This document shows, in pieces, positions 43,836 through 52,993 of a stretch of DNA of 64,000 bases. This DNA is from an uncultured Bacteroidia bacterium (GTDB lineage Bacteria > Bacteroidota > Bacteroidia > Bacteroidales > F082). Numbering within the stretch: the first letter of the stretch is position 1; each line of letters begins with the position of its first letter. The stretch lies in assembly GCA_902794155.1 (NCBI GenBank), contig CADBGN010000004.1, positions 1 to 64,000 of the forward strand, written 5' to 3'. Made by a program: the position numbers and the translations under genes. The notes below the pieces were generated by a model. The model was not told the DNA's origin. It worked only from the letters and a program-made list of their open reading frames with translations, and made no database searches.

Positions 43836-44399
43836 ATAATCCTAACGCAAATTGCCATAGGCCTTTCCATGGATGCCTTCTCGGTCTCCATCTGCAAAGG
43901 CCTGACCACCAAGCGGTTTTCATGGCGTATGGCTTTGGTTTGTGGTCTATGGTTCGGAGGATTCCAAGCCTTGATGCCCACGATTGGCTATTTCTTGGGT
44001 GCACAGTTTCAAGAGATGATCGAGGCATACGACCATTGGATTGCCTTCGGATTGCTCTTTCTCATTGGTGCCAACATGATTCGGGAAGCCATTTGGGGTA
44101 AGGAAGAAGAAGGCAAAGAAAACGGTGCCCTCGATTTCAAGACCATGCTGTTTTTGGCCATCGCCACCAGCATCGATGCCTTGGCGGTGGGTGTGTCGTT
44201 TGCCTGCATTCAGGTGAAGCTGTGGTCATCTGTAGTGGTTATTGGCCTCACCACCTTTGTTTTCTCCGTCTTGGGTGTGAAAATCGGCAATGTTTTTGGT
44301 TCGAAATATGAGAAGTCGGCAGGAATTATTGGTGGTATCATACTGATTCTCATTGGATTGAAGATTCTTTTGGAGCATTTGGGCATTATCAGTTTTTGA
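43836..44399 (+). CDS. mntP: Putative manganese efflux pump MntP, non-standard start
   Basis: Six-helix Mn2+ exporter of the MntP family. From the first ATG (43869) it has 176 residues starting [12 protein letters not shown]; a second half repeats the motif as [14 protein letters not shown], as expected for the internal repeat. In the family the first motif is preceded by a complete TM helix (GLSMDAF...). The same frame is open upstream through codons reading [11 protein letters not shown] back to a stop at 43818-43820, but contains no ATG, GTG or TTG. Beginning at ATA 43836 gives 187 residues, close to the family length. So translation either begins at a rare codon on a nearly leaderless mRNA, or TM1 is shortened. 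The start given is the family-length estimate. Confidence 0.75.
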   Translation: MILTQIAIGLSMDAFSVSICKGLTTKRFSWRMALVCGLWFGGFQALMPTIGYFLGAQFQEMIEAYDHWIAFGLLFLIGANMIREAIWGKEEEGKENGALDFKTMLFLAIATSIDALAVGVSFACIQVKLWSSVVVIGLTTFVFSVLGVKIGNVFGSKYEKSAGIIGGIILILIGLKILLEHLGIISF

Positions 44400-44450
44400 C
44401 GGAAAAGAAAAATCTGACCAAATAATTGCACACTATATCAAAATATTGTG

Positions 44451-44458
44451 TAATTTTG
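44451..44458 (+). promoter_or_regulatory. -7 box (TAATTTTG) for tRNA-Pro
   Basis: TAnnTTTG box followed by CAGCG, 15 nt before the tRNA. Confidence 0.65.
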
Positions 44459-44473
44459 CAGCGCAAAAGGGTT

Positions 44474-44547
44474 CGGGATGTAGCGCAGCCCGGTAGCGCG
44501 CTTCGTTCGGGACGAAGAGGCCGCAAGTTCGAATCTTGTCATCCCGA
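44474..44547 (+). tRNA. tRNA-Pro (CGG)
   Basis: A 74-nt cloverleaf without encoded CCA. Acceptor CGGGATG/CATCCCG, D arm GCGCAGCCCGGTAGCGC, anticodon stem CTTCG/CGAAG with loop TTCGGGA (anticodon CGG), T arm CAAGTTCGAATCTTG, discriminator A. Confidence 0.95.
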
Positions 44548-44552
44548 CTTTG

Positions 44553-44595
44553 AAAAAATCAGCTTGAATATCAGTCGAGCTGTTTTTTTATTTTT
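44553..44595 (+). terminator. Terminator of tRNA-Pro
   Basis: A-run and CAGCT (44560-44564) pair with AGCTG (44578-44582), followed by a long T-run. The stem is short, but the U-tract is strong. Confidence 0.65.
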
Positions 44596-44627
44596 TTTGC
44601 GTTTGTATTAACTCTAAAATTAGCCCC

Positions 44628-45704
44628 ATGAAGAAGTATTTACTTGTTGCAGCTGTTTTATGTTGCATGATTTCGGCAATGGCTCAGATGCCAAAAGAAG
44701 GTTTTTCAAAACAAATGAATGCATATACCGAAAAACTTGATAGTATTGATGCAGGAAGGTATAAATACCATTTTGTGTATGACAATCAATACAATGTAGA
44801 GAAAATGGAAATTAAAGAAGGCGGTGATTTATTCTATTTTGAGTTTACGTATGATAGTCTGAATAGACTTAGTAGTGCTACTCAAACAGATATCGATCCT
44901 GATTATAGTTATCGTACAGAATATGTTTACGACAATTTAGGTAGAAGGTCGGAAGCATTGCTTTGTTTTTTGGAAAACGGAGCCGTAACTGATGAAGCGA
45001 AAACCGTTTATGAATACAATGAAGATAACAATGTTTCAATTGTAACGGAATTGTTTCTTAATAATGGAAGTTGGCGAGAAGAGAGTAAGAAAGAGTTTTT
45101 TTATGATGACCAACTTGATATTGATGAAATTGTTTTTTGGGGTACTAATTCGCTTGGGGTTTGGATTCCTGAAAGTAAAATTGTACACACCTATGACAAT
45201 CATCAAAACTGTATAGTTTCAAAACAATACTATTATGATGCTGAGGAATGGTGGCTTGAAAATGAAATCAGTTATTATTATGATACGACAGTTCTTAGCA
45301 GTAATATTGCGGGTCTTGATTTCTATTTTTACAATTTGTATAATATCAACGGCATCAATAAGTTTTGCCGCAACAAATTATTGTATAGCGATGATGGGTG
45401 GGGAAAACATGATGGTCAATCTGAAAGAAGTCAAAAGATATTCTATTATTCGACTATTACAGGAATTGACGAAATGCCTGAAATCCTATTGAATATTTGG
45501 CCAAATCCCGTTGACGAAGTGCTTTATCTTGAAGCAGAGGAATTGCAACAAATAGAAATCTTCAGTTTGGACGGAAAATGCATTATGACAATTGCAAATA
45601 GTTTAGAATCAGTTAATATAAGAGGTTTGGCATCTGGTTGCTATTTGTTGAAAGCAACTACGAAGAATGGTTGTGTGGTCACACAAAAGTTCATGAAGCA
45701 GTAA
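44628..45704 (+). CDS. Secreted T9SS cargo protein with RHS/YD-like motifs
   Basis: A 358-residue protein with signal peptide 1-20 (ending SAMAQ). The body has repeated Tyr-Asp-Asn units such as FVYDNQYNVEKM, TYDSLNRLSS, VYDNLGRRSEA and YEYNEDNNV, resembling short YD-type repeats. The last 75 residues (from NIWPNPVDEVLYLEAEELQ to TQKFMKQ) are a T9SS type-A sorting domain, so it is carried across the outer membrane. The gene is clearly more AT-rich than its neighbours. Enzymatic activity cannot be inferred. Confidence 0.75.
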   Translation: MKKYLLVAAVLCCMISAMAQMPKEGFSKQMNAYTEKLDSIDAGRYKYHFVYDNQYNVEKMEIKEGGDLFYFEFTYDSLNRLSSATQTDIDPDYSYRTEYVYDNLGRRSEALLCFLENGAVTDEAKTVYEYNEDNNVSIVTELFLNNGSWREESKKEFFYDDQLDIDEIVFWGTNSLGVWIPESKIVHTYDNHQNCIVSKQYYYDAEEWWLENEISYYYDTTVLSSNIAGLDFYFYNLYNINGINKFCRNKLLYSDDGWGKHDGQSERSQKIFYYSTITGIDEMPEILLNIWPNPVDEVLYLEAEELQQIEIFSLDGKCIMTIANSLESVNIRGLASGCYLLKATTKNGCVVTQKFMKQ

Positions 45705-45724
45705 GATGCTTTTGGAATAAGTCG

Positions 45725-45732
45725 TACCTTTG
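45725..45732 (+). promoter_or_regulatory. -7 box (TACCTTTG) for the U32 gene, nearly leaderless
   Basis: TAnnTTTG box in AAGTCGTACCTTTGCAGCC; the ATG follows 5 nt after the box, so transcription should begin at or next to the start codon. Confidence 0.65.
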
Positions 45733-45737
45733 CAGCC

Positions 45738-46976
45738 ATGAAACGAAACATTGAAATCATGGCTCCCGTGGGCTCCTACGAAGCTCTCGCAGCCGCCATA
45801 CAAGCCGGTGCCGGCAGCGTCTATTTTGGCATTGGCAAACTCAACATGCGCTCACGTTCGGCGAAGAACTTCACTCTTGATGACTTGCACCAATTAGCTG
45901 AAACTTGCAAAGAACATAATGTAAAGAGCTATGTTACAGTCAATACTATCATTTATGACGAAGAGATGGAGGAGATGCACCAGCTGCTCGATGCCATCAA
46001 GGCTAACGACATCTCGGCCATCATCGCCTCCGACCAAAGTGTCATCCAATATGCCCGACAAATTGGCATTGAGGTACACATGTCGACACAATGCAACATC
46101 ACCAACTTGGAGGCGGTGCGCTACTATTCCCAGTTTGCCGATGTGATGGTGACCGCCCGTGAGTTGAATATCGACCAGGTGCGCCATATTACCGAAGAAA
46201 TTGAGCGTCAGCAAATTCGTGGTCCTCATGGTAATTTGGTCCGCATAGAGGTGTTCTGTCACGGTGCCTTATGCATGGCCATTTCAGGCAAGTGCAATTT
46301 GAGTCAAGATATCTACAACTCGTCTTCAAATCGTGGTGCATGCATGCAACTCTGTCGTCGCGGCTACGACGTGCGCGAACGTGAAGAAGGCTATGAATTG
46401 ATGCTTGACAACGAGTACATCATGTCACCCAAAGACCTCTGCACGCTGCCTTTCTTGGACAGAGTGTTGGATGCTGGTGTGGAAGTGCTGAAAATTGAAG
46501 GTCGTGGTCGTTCGCCGGAATACACCAAACTGACGGTGTCGGTCTATAGCGAGGCGGTGAAAGCCATTCAAGAAGGTTCTTTCACCCAAGAGAAAATCGA
46601 TGCTTGGATGGAACGCCTGAAGAGCGTTTATAATCGTGGTTTTTGGGACGGCTATTATCTGGGTCGGCGTACATTTGAATGGTCGAAGCAATACGGCTCG
46701 CACGCCACCCAAAGCAAGGAATATATAGGTTTGATCACCAACTATTACAGCAAGTTGGGCGTGGCCGAAATCCGCATGGATAGCAACGACCTCAAACTCG
46801 GTGAACAAATCATGATTATCGGCCCGACGACAGGCGTTTACGAGGACACGCTTTCTGAAATCCGCGTGGATTTGGGCAATGTCCAGCAGACGGCCAAGGG
46901 CGAATATTGCTCCATACCCGTGAAGTCGCTGGTGAGACGAGGTGATAAGGTTTACAAAGTGATACCCAATTCATAA
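45738..46976 (+). CDS. U32-family protein (TrhP/YegQ-like)
   Basis: A 412-residue member of peptidase family U32, which includes the tRNA uridine hydroxylation proteins TrhP/YegQ and the PrtC collagenase-like proteins. The family signature is VEVFCHGALCMAISG here (as IEVFCHGALCMAISG), followed by NRGACMQLCRR, whose cysteines probably bind a metal or cluster. The N-terminal TIM-barrel part starts IMAPVGSYEALAAAIQAGA, and a C-terminal beta domain follows from about 330. The RNA-modification role is more likely than proteolysis in this family, but is not proven here. Confidence 0.88.
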   Translation: MKRNIEIMAPVGSYEALAAAIQAGAGSVYFGIGKLNMRSRSAKNFTLDDLHQLAETCKEHNVKSYVTVNTIIYDEEMEEMHQLLDAIKANDISAIIASDQSVIQYARQIGIEVHMSTQCNITNLEAVRYYSQFADVMVTARELNIDQVRHITEEIERQQIRGPHGNLVRIEVFCHGALCMAISGKCNLSQDIYNSSSNRGACMQLCRRGYDVREREEGYELMLDNEYIMSPKDLCTLPFLDRVLDAGVEVLKIEGRGRSPEYTKLTVSVYSEAVKAIQEGSFTQEKIDAWMERLKSVYNRGFWDGYYLGRRTFEWSKQYGSHATQSKEYIGLITNYYSKLGVAEIRMDSNDLKLGEQIMIIGPTTGVYEDTLSEIRVDLGNVQQTAKGEYCSIPVKSLVRRGDKVYKVIPNS

Positions 46977-46985
46977 GCAAAATGT

Positions 46986-47073
46986 ACTTGTCACTAAATA
47001 GTAGTTTTATGTAAAAATAATTATTACTTTTTCATAATTATTTTACCATAAAATGTTTACGACAAGTTTTTTG
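46986..47073. terminator. Long hairpin between U32 and PHP genes
   Basis: ACTTGTC/GACAAGT form the base and the 20-nt arms at 47005-47024 and 47034-47053 pair with two mismatches; a T6 run follows at 47068-47073. It is AT-rich apart from the base. Confidence 0.6.
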
Positions 47074-47100
47074 ATCTTTGGTTAAGGGAGAATTATTGAC

Positions 47101-48009
47101 ATGCAAAACTTTAATTTACATACACATAGTGTTTACAGTGACGGCAAATCCCAACCTCCTGAAATCGTAGAGGAGGCCATCCGTCAAGGTTTGACTACGC
47201 TCGGCTTTTCGGAACATAGTCCGCTGCCTTTCGACAACACCTTTTCGGTGAAGTCAGCTGACATGCCGCGTTATGTGGCGGAAATCGCCCAACTGAAAGA
47301 GGAATTCAAGGATCAACTTGACATCTATTGCGCTTTGGAGGCAGATTACCTTACAGGTGTTTCCGAGCCTTTTGCCGTGACCAAGGAGAAGTATCACCTT
47401 GATTATCTGATAGGAGGAGTTCATCTCGTTATTGATCCGGCCCTTCGACAGGCTCAGGGACCTGCAAAATCCAAGGTCATTGAGCCTGTCGAAATGCCGG
47501 CCATTTCAGCGGATGAAATCTGGTTCATCGATGGCCCGAAATGGGAAGTCTACGATGAAGGCCTGCAGAAGTTCTTTAATGGCGACATCCGCCGTGCCGT
47601 GCGTAGATTCTTTGAGCAGTCGAACGAAATGATTGAAAACGAACAGTTTGACATCATTGCCCACTTCGACAAAATCAAGATGCACAACCGCGACCGTTAT
47701 TTCCATGAAGACGAGCCATGGTATCGCAAACTAGCACTCGAAACCCTCGACCTCATCCGTGAGAAAGGCCTTGTGATGGAAATTAACACACGCGGTATCT
47801 ACAAGAAACGCTACAACGGCTTCTATCCCTCACCTTGGCTGATGGAGGAGGCTTGCAAGATGGGTGTTCCCGCCATTATCTCAGCTGATGCGCACCATTT
47901 CAGCGAAATCACCCTTGAATTTGCTGCCGCTGAGGAAGCCTTGAAACGCGCTGGCTACCGCAGCGTGGTCAATTTCAAGGATGGGTGCTGGGTAGAAGTA
48001 GCGATATAA
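47101..48009 (+). CDS. PHP-domain phosphatase (histidinol-phosphatase-like)
   Basis: A 302-residue protein with PHP motifs: LHTHSVYSDG (HxH...D, about 6-15), GFSEHSPL, ALEADYL and the downstream SADAHHFSE. These bind a metal cluster for phosphoester hydrolysis, as in HisJ/HisK histidinol phosphatases. Other PHP phosphatases are possible; no his genes are adjacent. An in-frame palindromic element at 47440-47497 inserts about 19 residues (ALRQAQGPAKSKVIEPVEM) between the GGVHLVID strand and the next helix. Confidence 0.82.
   Translation: MQNFNLHTHSVYSDGKSQPPEIVEEAIRQGLTTLGFSEHSPLPFDNTFSVKSADMPRYVAEIAQLKEEFKDQLDIYCALEADYLTGVSEPFAVTKEKYHLDYLIGGVHLVIDPALRQAQGPAKSKVIEPVEMPAISADEIWFIDGPKWEVYDEGLQKFFNGDIRRAVRRFFEQSNEMIENEQFDIIAHFDKIKMHNRDRYFHEDEPWYRKLALETLDLIREKGLVMEINTRGIYKKRYNGFYPSPWLMEEACKMGVPAIISADAHHFSEITLEFAAAEEALKRAGYRSVVNFKDGCWVEVAI
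47440..47497. repeat. CCTTCGACAGGCTCAGGG hairpin element inserted in the PHP gene
   Basis: Left arm CCCTTCGACAGGCTCAGGGA, short spacer, right arm complementary to it (ATTGAGCCTGTCGAAATG) with a few mismatches. It keeps the reading frame through both arms. Same core as 3203-3272. Confidence 0.85.
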
Positions 48010-49011
48010 TCAATATCCGATGCTTGCGCCGTCGTAGATGTCGTCGTCGCCCACCCAGTCGATTTTCAGCAGGAAGGGCGCGGTGGCGTGGATTTCGCCA
48101 TAGGTGTAATTGCTGTTATAGAAGATGAGTTCGCAGTAAATCTGGAACCAAGCCCAGTGTGAGCCGTCGTACCAGTAGGGGCGCTCGCCGATAGGGCTGC
48201 CGTTAGCCTCTTCGAATACGGCATTGAAGAGGTCCCAGTCGGCCTGTAGAATATGGCCGATGCCTTGGGCGGTACCAAGGGCGGGGCAATAGCGCGATTT
48301 CTGCAGATTGTCGAATTTGTCCCATTCCTCATAGACACCGGCATCAGGCTGGGCGCAGCAGTAGCCCGACTTGGTCAGGGTGCAGAACATGGGCGGGATG
48401 CCATTGCCCGACTCGCGCACGCAGACCCAGTTGAGGCTTCGGTCGACATCGTGGAAGTAACCTTGTATATTGGTAGGTTTGATGTTGTGGACAATGTCGA
48501 ACTTGTGCCATCTGGATTGGGCTGAGTTGACGAGCGGCCAGGCATCGTTGTAGAGGAAGGTGACTTGCGAGAAATAATACAGACGGGTGCCATTGGAAAC
48601 CGACACCTCAGCCACACGGCCGTTCAACTCCACATGACGGAAGAAAACGGTGCCTTGTGAGAGGCCATTCTCGTCGGTGAGCTCGCAGGTGAGGTCGCCG
48701 CTGTTCTCCTTGACCACTGCATCGGGGGCAATCCAGTTCATAAAGATGTCCCTAGCCTCTTCGAGGCTTTCCACGCCGATGTAGAGTTGGCTGGTGTCGT
48801 CGGCATAAAGAGGCACACCATAGGCACGGTAAATGAAGTTATGGAGGCTGTCGATGTGTACGATGCTGTTTTGGAAATAGTCGAGGTCGTCGTAGGTGTT
48901 GATTTCGATGTGCTCCGGCGCTTCCGGCTTCTCTTTGTTGCAGGAATTGAAGAAGAACGCGGCAAGGCCCATCATCAGCAGGATCGCGATAGATTTGGCT
49001 GTTGTTTTCAT
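48010..49011 (-). CDS. Hypothetical lipoprotein
   Basis: A 333-residue lipoprotein (lipobox Cys24, FFFNSC). Residues about 30-130 contain EINTYDDLDYFQNSI and later LTDENGLSQGTVFFRHVELNG. The C-terminal half has several conserved-looking Cys and Trp residues (FCTLTKSGYCCAQPDAG, WAWFQIYCELIF). I do not recognise the family. It follows the large lipoprotein by 21 nt on the same strand and is probably expressed with it. It is convergent with the PHP gene with no gap between them. Confidence 0.6.
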   Translation of the reverse strand: MKTTAKSIAILLMMGLAAFFFNSCNKEKPEAPEHIEINTYDDLDYFQNSIVHIDSLHNFIYRAYGVPLYADDTSQLYIGVESLEEARDIFMNWIAPDAVVKENSGDLTCELTDENGLSQGTVFFRHVELNGRVAEVSVSNGTRLYYFSQVTFLYNDAWPLVNSAQSRWHKFDIVHNIKPTNIQGYFHDVDRSLNWVCVRESGNGIPPMFCTLTKSGYCCAQPDAGVYEEWDKFDNLQKSRYCPALGTAQGIGHILQADWDLFNAVFEEANGSPIGERPYWYDGSHWAWFQIYCELIFYNSNYTYGEIHATAPFLLKIDWVGDDDIYDGASIGY

Positions 49012-49032
49012 AATACTTATTTCTGTTGTTTA

Positions 49033-51285
49033 CTATTCCTCAATAAGTCCTAAACGAACGAGCGTGCGTGCGACAAGCCTATCGCCATCGGGGCTGTAAA
49101 CCGGCACCGAGTGGTCGTTGGCCAAGAAGCCTGTGGCGATGCCGTTTTGGCTGTTGTTCTTGTATTCAATAAGCTGAGCGCGCTTCTGCAAGGTGGTGGC
49201 CCTGTCGATGATTTCGATGCGTGGGATGAAGCATTTGCTGTAGAGCAAAGTGTTGCCGTTGGATTCGAAGACGACGTTGACAGTGACCACAAACTCAGGT
49301 GCCTTGGGTTTCTCGACCTTGCTGCCGGCGTAGCCGAGATACACTTGTGGGTCAACCATAACCGCCTTGTTGCAGGCGTCGGCTTCATGGCCGTAGAAAA
49401 TCTGGTTGTTGCCGAATTGCTGCACCTCTTCCGAGTTGTCGGCAGTCTCTAGCTCGGTATAGCCAGTGACGAGCAGACTCTCGCGTGAGGCGACGTGCAA
49501 GGCAGGTGTCGAGGTGGCACTGAGGCGCACGACGTTGCTGGTGCCGTTGTTGAGGCTGAAGGTGGGTCGCTCAGGCAACATGAGGAACCGACGATATTCG
49601 TCGCTGTTGCCAGCCTCACGTCCGGTATAGATACCGCAGGTGGTAGTCACCTTCACGTTTTCCACATCGGGGAAGAGGTCGCGGTTGATGTTCACCTTTA
49701 CGCTGGTGGGGTCGAAGAACCACATCATGCGCACGCCGTAATTGGCGAAGTCGCTGCTAGAATAGTCTTCGCCGTTGTCGAGGATGGTGAAGTGGTCGTA
49801 GTCAGAGATCAGGTCGTCCTTGTCGATATACACTACAGGGTCTTCCGCCAAGCTCCAAATGCCGCGACCCATTTGACCGCTTTGGCCGTTTGAGGCGTTG
49901 ATGTTGTCGAGGGTGACGTTGAAGATGGCCTGATCGGTCGAGGTATAGCTGTTGATGGCGCCGCTGAGGTCAAGTTGTGCATCGAGTTTCATGTCGATTT
50001 TGCCCGGGATGCTGTCATAAGTAACAGGTTCTGCCATCTGGTCGCCGATGAAACCCAACAGGCCAGAGGCGATGCTGGCGGCAAAGCCACCATAGTATTT
50101 GAGCGGCAAGAGGTATTCGCTAATGCCAGTTGCGGTTTTCATGGCCGAAGCATACGTATTGCTAGTGGTGATGCTGCTTGTGGCCGAGTTTTTGATCATG
50201 TTGAGGATGCCACAGATGCCGCTCATGCAATTGCCTCCCCCGTGTTGTATCACTTCGGGGTTATCGAATTGGCCGTGTATATCGCCAACCAGAGTGCCAC
50301 GCAGGGTGATGGCCTCGCTATTGGAGATCTGGGGCACAATAATCATCTTGACGTCGTCGTTGACTGAGCGCCAAGGGATGCCGGTAGGTACATAACCGGT
50401 CATGTCGACATCGAAGCAATACCAGCCCGACACTAGGCTGTTGGTGAAGAGCAGGTAAGGAGTCACCCAGGCCATGAACGACTGTGTCTGTTCAGCACTG
50501 CCGACGAAATTGGCATGGGGTTCCAGCGAGCTGTTCATGGTGTGGTTGGCCGGAACGCCATATTCCATACTGTGGTAGTAGGGTGCGTTGTTGGTAGAGG
50601 TCTCGAGGCCCATCCACACGCGGTAGATGATCTCGTTGCCGTAGCCGCGTGGGTCTTTGATATAATGGAACACACGCAGGGTGCCGCTCCACTTGTTATA
50701 CAAGGCGAAGAAGCAGATTTTTGGGGTGGCGGTGTTGTTGAGCGAGCAGAAGGCCATTTCCCATCCGTCTGCTTTCTTGCATTGTTTTCTGATGGCATAG
50801 GGGATGTTGCTTTGGTTGTCGCTCTCCCAAGGTGTTGCCACAGGATCGGGTTCGCCGTTGATGATTACCGTATGGCAGTTTTCCCAATCGGTGATGAATT
50901 CCATGTTTTCGCCCAGCAAGGCATCACCCAGCAGGTGTATCCCTTGCCGCACCAGCACGTTGGCTTCTTCGTCGTTTTCCGACTTGACCTTGATGTTGGC
51001 TTCAACCACTTTGTCGTTGGGTTCGAAGTGACTGATGACGGTAATGGCTGGATGGCCGTCATATAGTTCGTCGTTGACGGTAACACTGAGCCAGGTTTCG
51101 GAGCAGGTGACTGTGGCGATGGGTGACATCATTTTGTCAAGCACCAGCATGCGTTCCTCTTCGGCGCAGGGTATCGTAAGCTCGTAGTCATAACTTGTAA
51201 TCTTGTCTTTCTTACAAGCCGTAAGGACAAGCATACTGGCCAAGGCAATCACCAAGGCGCACAAGGTAGTTTTTTTTAGTTTCAT
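49033..51285 (-). CDS. Large hypothetical lipoprotein with BACON-like N-terminus
   Basis: A 750-residue lipoprotein (lipobox Cys24, LVLTAC). Residues about 30-115 resemble a BACON/Ig-like fold (CSETWLSVTVNDE, then NVLVRQ). The middle (about 330-420) has a run of Ser/Thr-rich and hydrophobic residues, KTATGISEYLLPLKYYGGFAAS, that could be an amphipathic or membrane-inserting stretch. The last third is rich in beta strands. I cannot assign a function. With the following smaller lipoprotein it forms a two-gene unit behind purC, without a recognisable promoter box between purC and it. Confidence 0.6.
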   Translation of the reverse strand: MKLKKTTLCALVIALASMLVLTACKKDKITSYDYELTIPCAEEERMLVLDKMMSPIATVTCSETWLSVTVNDELYDGHPAITVISHFEPNDKVVEANIKVKSENDEEANVLVRQGIHLLGDALLGENMEFITDWENCHTVIINGEPDPVATPWESDNQSNIPYAIRKQCKKADGWEMAFCSLNNTATPKICFFALYNKWSGTLRVFHYIKDPRGYGNEIIYRVWMGLETSTNNAPYYHSMEYGVPANHTMNSSLEPHANFVGSAEQTQSFMAWVTPYLLFTNSLVSGWYCFDVDMTGYVPTGIPWRSVNDDVKMIIVPQISNSEAITLRGTLVGDIHGQFDNPEVIQHGGGNCMSGICGILNMIKNSATSSITTSNTYASAMKTATGISEYLLPLKYYGGFAASIASGLLGFIGDQMAEPVTYDSIPGKIDMKLDAQLDLSGAINSYTSTDQAIFNVTLDNINASNGQSGQMGRGIWSLAEDPVVYIDKDDLISDYDHFTILDNGEDYSSSDFANYGVRMMWFFDPTSVKVNINRDLFPDVENVKVTTTCGIYTGREAGNSDEYRRFLMLPERPTFSLNNGTSNVVRLSATSTPALHVASRESLLVTGYTELETADNSEEVQQFGNNQIFYGHEADACNKAVMVDPQVYLGYAGSKVEKPKAPEFVVTVNVVFESNGNTLLYSKCFIPRIEIIDRATTLQKRAQLIEYKNNSQNGIATGFLANDHSVPVYSPDGDRLVARTLVRLGLIEE

Positions 51286-51336
51286 TATAGTGGTTGTTAT
51301 GTTTGAATTTAGTAGATGGGCGAGCCTACCATGTGA

Positions 51337-52281
51337 CTACCGCTTCAAATAGTCCATCACGTTGTTTTCGATGCGTTTCTTGAGGTCTTCCGATTCAGGA
51401 GCCTTTTCAAATTTGTGCCCCGTGACCTTTTCGTAGAGTTCGATGTAACGCTCCGAAACGCTGTTGACGTATTCGGGGGTCATCTCGGGCACTTGCTGGC
51501 CTTCCTTGCCTTGGAAGCCGTTGGCCATGAGCCACTCGCGGACGAATTCCTTTGAAAGTTGCACCTGTGGCTCACCTTTGGCAAAGCGTTCCTCGTATTG
51601 GTCGGCGATGAAGTAGCGTGACGAGTCGGGCGTGTGGATCTCGTCCATCAGCACGATTTGGTCGCCAATCTTGCCGAACTCGTACTTGGTGTCGACGAGG
51701 ATTAAGCCTTGTTTGGCAGCGATTTCGGTACCACGCTGGAAGAGCTTGCGAGTGATGTCTTCAATTTGAGCATAATCTTTCTCGCTGATGAGTCCACGGC
51801 TGATGATTTCTTCGCGTGAGATGTCTTCATCATGGCCTTCCTCGGCCTTCGTGGTCGGGGTGATGATAGGCTCGGCGAAGCGCTGGTGCTCCTTCATGCC
51901 ATCAGGGATCTGCACACCGCAGATGGTGTGTTGACCGCTCTTGTAGGTGCGCCACGAACTGCCGGTGAGGTAGCCGCGGATAATCATCTCAATAGGGAAG
52001 GGCTTGCAGAGGCGACCCACGGTGACCATCGGGTCGGGGGTGGCGAGCTTCCAGTTGGGGACGATGTCGGCGGTGGCATCGAGGAACATGGCGGCAATCT
52101 GGTTGAGCACCTGTCCCTTATACGGGATGCCCTTGGGTAGGATGACATCGAAAGCCGAGATGCGGTCGGTGGCGACCATCACCATGTATTCGTCGTTGAT
52201 GAAATAACAATCGCGGACCTTGCCGTGATACACCTTGGTCTGGCCAGGGAATTGGTAATCGGTTTTTGTTAGAGCTTTCAT
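51337..52281 (-). CDS. purC: Phosphoribosylaminoimidazole-succinocarboxamide synthase
   Basis: A 314-residue purine-biosynthesis enzyme joining CAIR and aspartate. The SAICAR synthase blocks are clear: [10 protein letters not shown] near 21-30, [35 protein letters not shown], and LVDTKYEFG with [11 protein letters not shown]. The length fits the long form found in Bacteroidota and fungi. A cluster of ATCCC-type palindromes lies upstream of its start (52315-52506). Confidence 0.96.
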   Translation of the reverse strand: MKALTKTDYQFPGQTKVYHGKVRDCYFINDEYMVMVATDRISAFDVILPKGIPYKGQVLNQIAAMFLDATADIVPNWKLATPDPMVTVGRLCKPFPIEMIIRGYLTGSSWRTYKSGQHTICGVQIPDGMKEHQRFAEPIITPTTKAEEGHDEDISREEIISRGLISEKDYAQIEDITRKLFQRGTEIAAKQGLILVDTKYEFGKIGDQIVLMDEIHTPDSSRYFIADQYEERFAKGEPQVQLSKEFVREWLMANGFQGKEGQQVPEMTPEYVNSVSERYIELYEKVTGHKFEKAPESEDLKKRIENNVMDYLKR

Positions 52282-52314
52282 ATTTGTTGAGTTTTGTTGT
52301 TGTTTTCAATTGGT

Positions 52315-52506
52315 GCATCCCGATGGGATGCGTTTGTTCTCTTTTGTGTTGTTTTTACCGAGCGTCCATCCCTACGGGATGTGTTTGGTTTCGTTTGTTT
52401 GCTTTTACTGAGCTTTGAATTCCAATGGGGTTATTCTTTTTCCCGTAGGGAAAGCCGCTCGGTAGAACAATGCGGTTATGTGATCAAATACATCCCATAG
52501 GGATGT
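52315..52506. repeat. ATCCC-N3-GGGAT palindromes beside the Y1 transposase
   Basis: Hairpins at 52315-52331 (GCATCCCGATGGGATGC), 52367-52381 (CATCCCTACGGGATG), 52439-52453 (TTTCCCGTAGGGAAA) and 52490-52506 (ACATCCCATAGGGATGT). TTTTTACCGAGCG-type boxes precede two of them and a reverse copy (GCTCGGTA) follows the third. No ORF is plausible here. Confidence 0.85.
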
Positions 52507-52515
52507 GCCATTATG

Positions 52516-52977
52516 TTAATCAATGGGTTTAAAAATGTATCGTTTATCATATTCAATTCCAAATTTTTCCAAGAAATCAATATATTCTTCTGTAAATGTT
52601 CTTTTCTTATGATGTTCTTCTTGGGTTTCAATATAGTTGCACACATTGGGAATTTGGCTTTTGCTGTATGAAAAGGCACCAAATCCTTCCTGCCATGAGA
52701 ATTTCCCTTTGACGAAATGATTGGCATTTATCCAAGCTGACGAATCACGTTTCACCTCCTGCATGAGATGAGACAATGATTCAGATGGACGGAAGCCAAA
52801 CAAGATATGCACATGGTCGCCAACACCACCTATGGCAAGCACCTTGTGACCATTGTTCTGAATAATTGAAACGATATACTGGTAAAGTCTGTCTCTCCAG
52901 CTTTTATCAATCAGACAGAGCCTGTTTTGAACAGCAAAAACGGTATGTATGTGTATCTGTGTGTATGTGTTAGGCAT
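52516..52977 (-). mobile_element. Y1 (IS200/RAYT-like) transposase among palindromes
   Basis: A 153-residue HUH-type Y1 transposase. The HUH motif is GDHVHILFG (His55, His57), and the catalytic tyrosine is probably Tyr115 in VCNYIETQEEHH. Such single-strand transposases act on subterminal hairpins. It is surrounded by at least six copies of a palindrome with a common core and a TTTTTACCGA head, which is the layout expected for a REP-associated transposase (RAYT) rather than a simple IS200 copy. It looks intact. I cannot define exact element ends. Confidence 0.82.
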
Positions 52978-52993
52978 CTTTTCTTTTTATGGC

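Noticed and set aside
47101..48009. Frameshifted or broken phosphatase because of the inserted repeat
   Set aside because: The reading frame continues through the insert and all downstream PHP motifs are intact.
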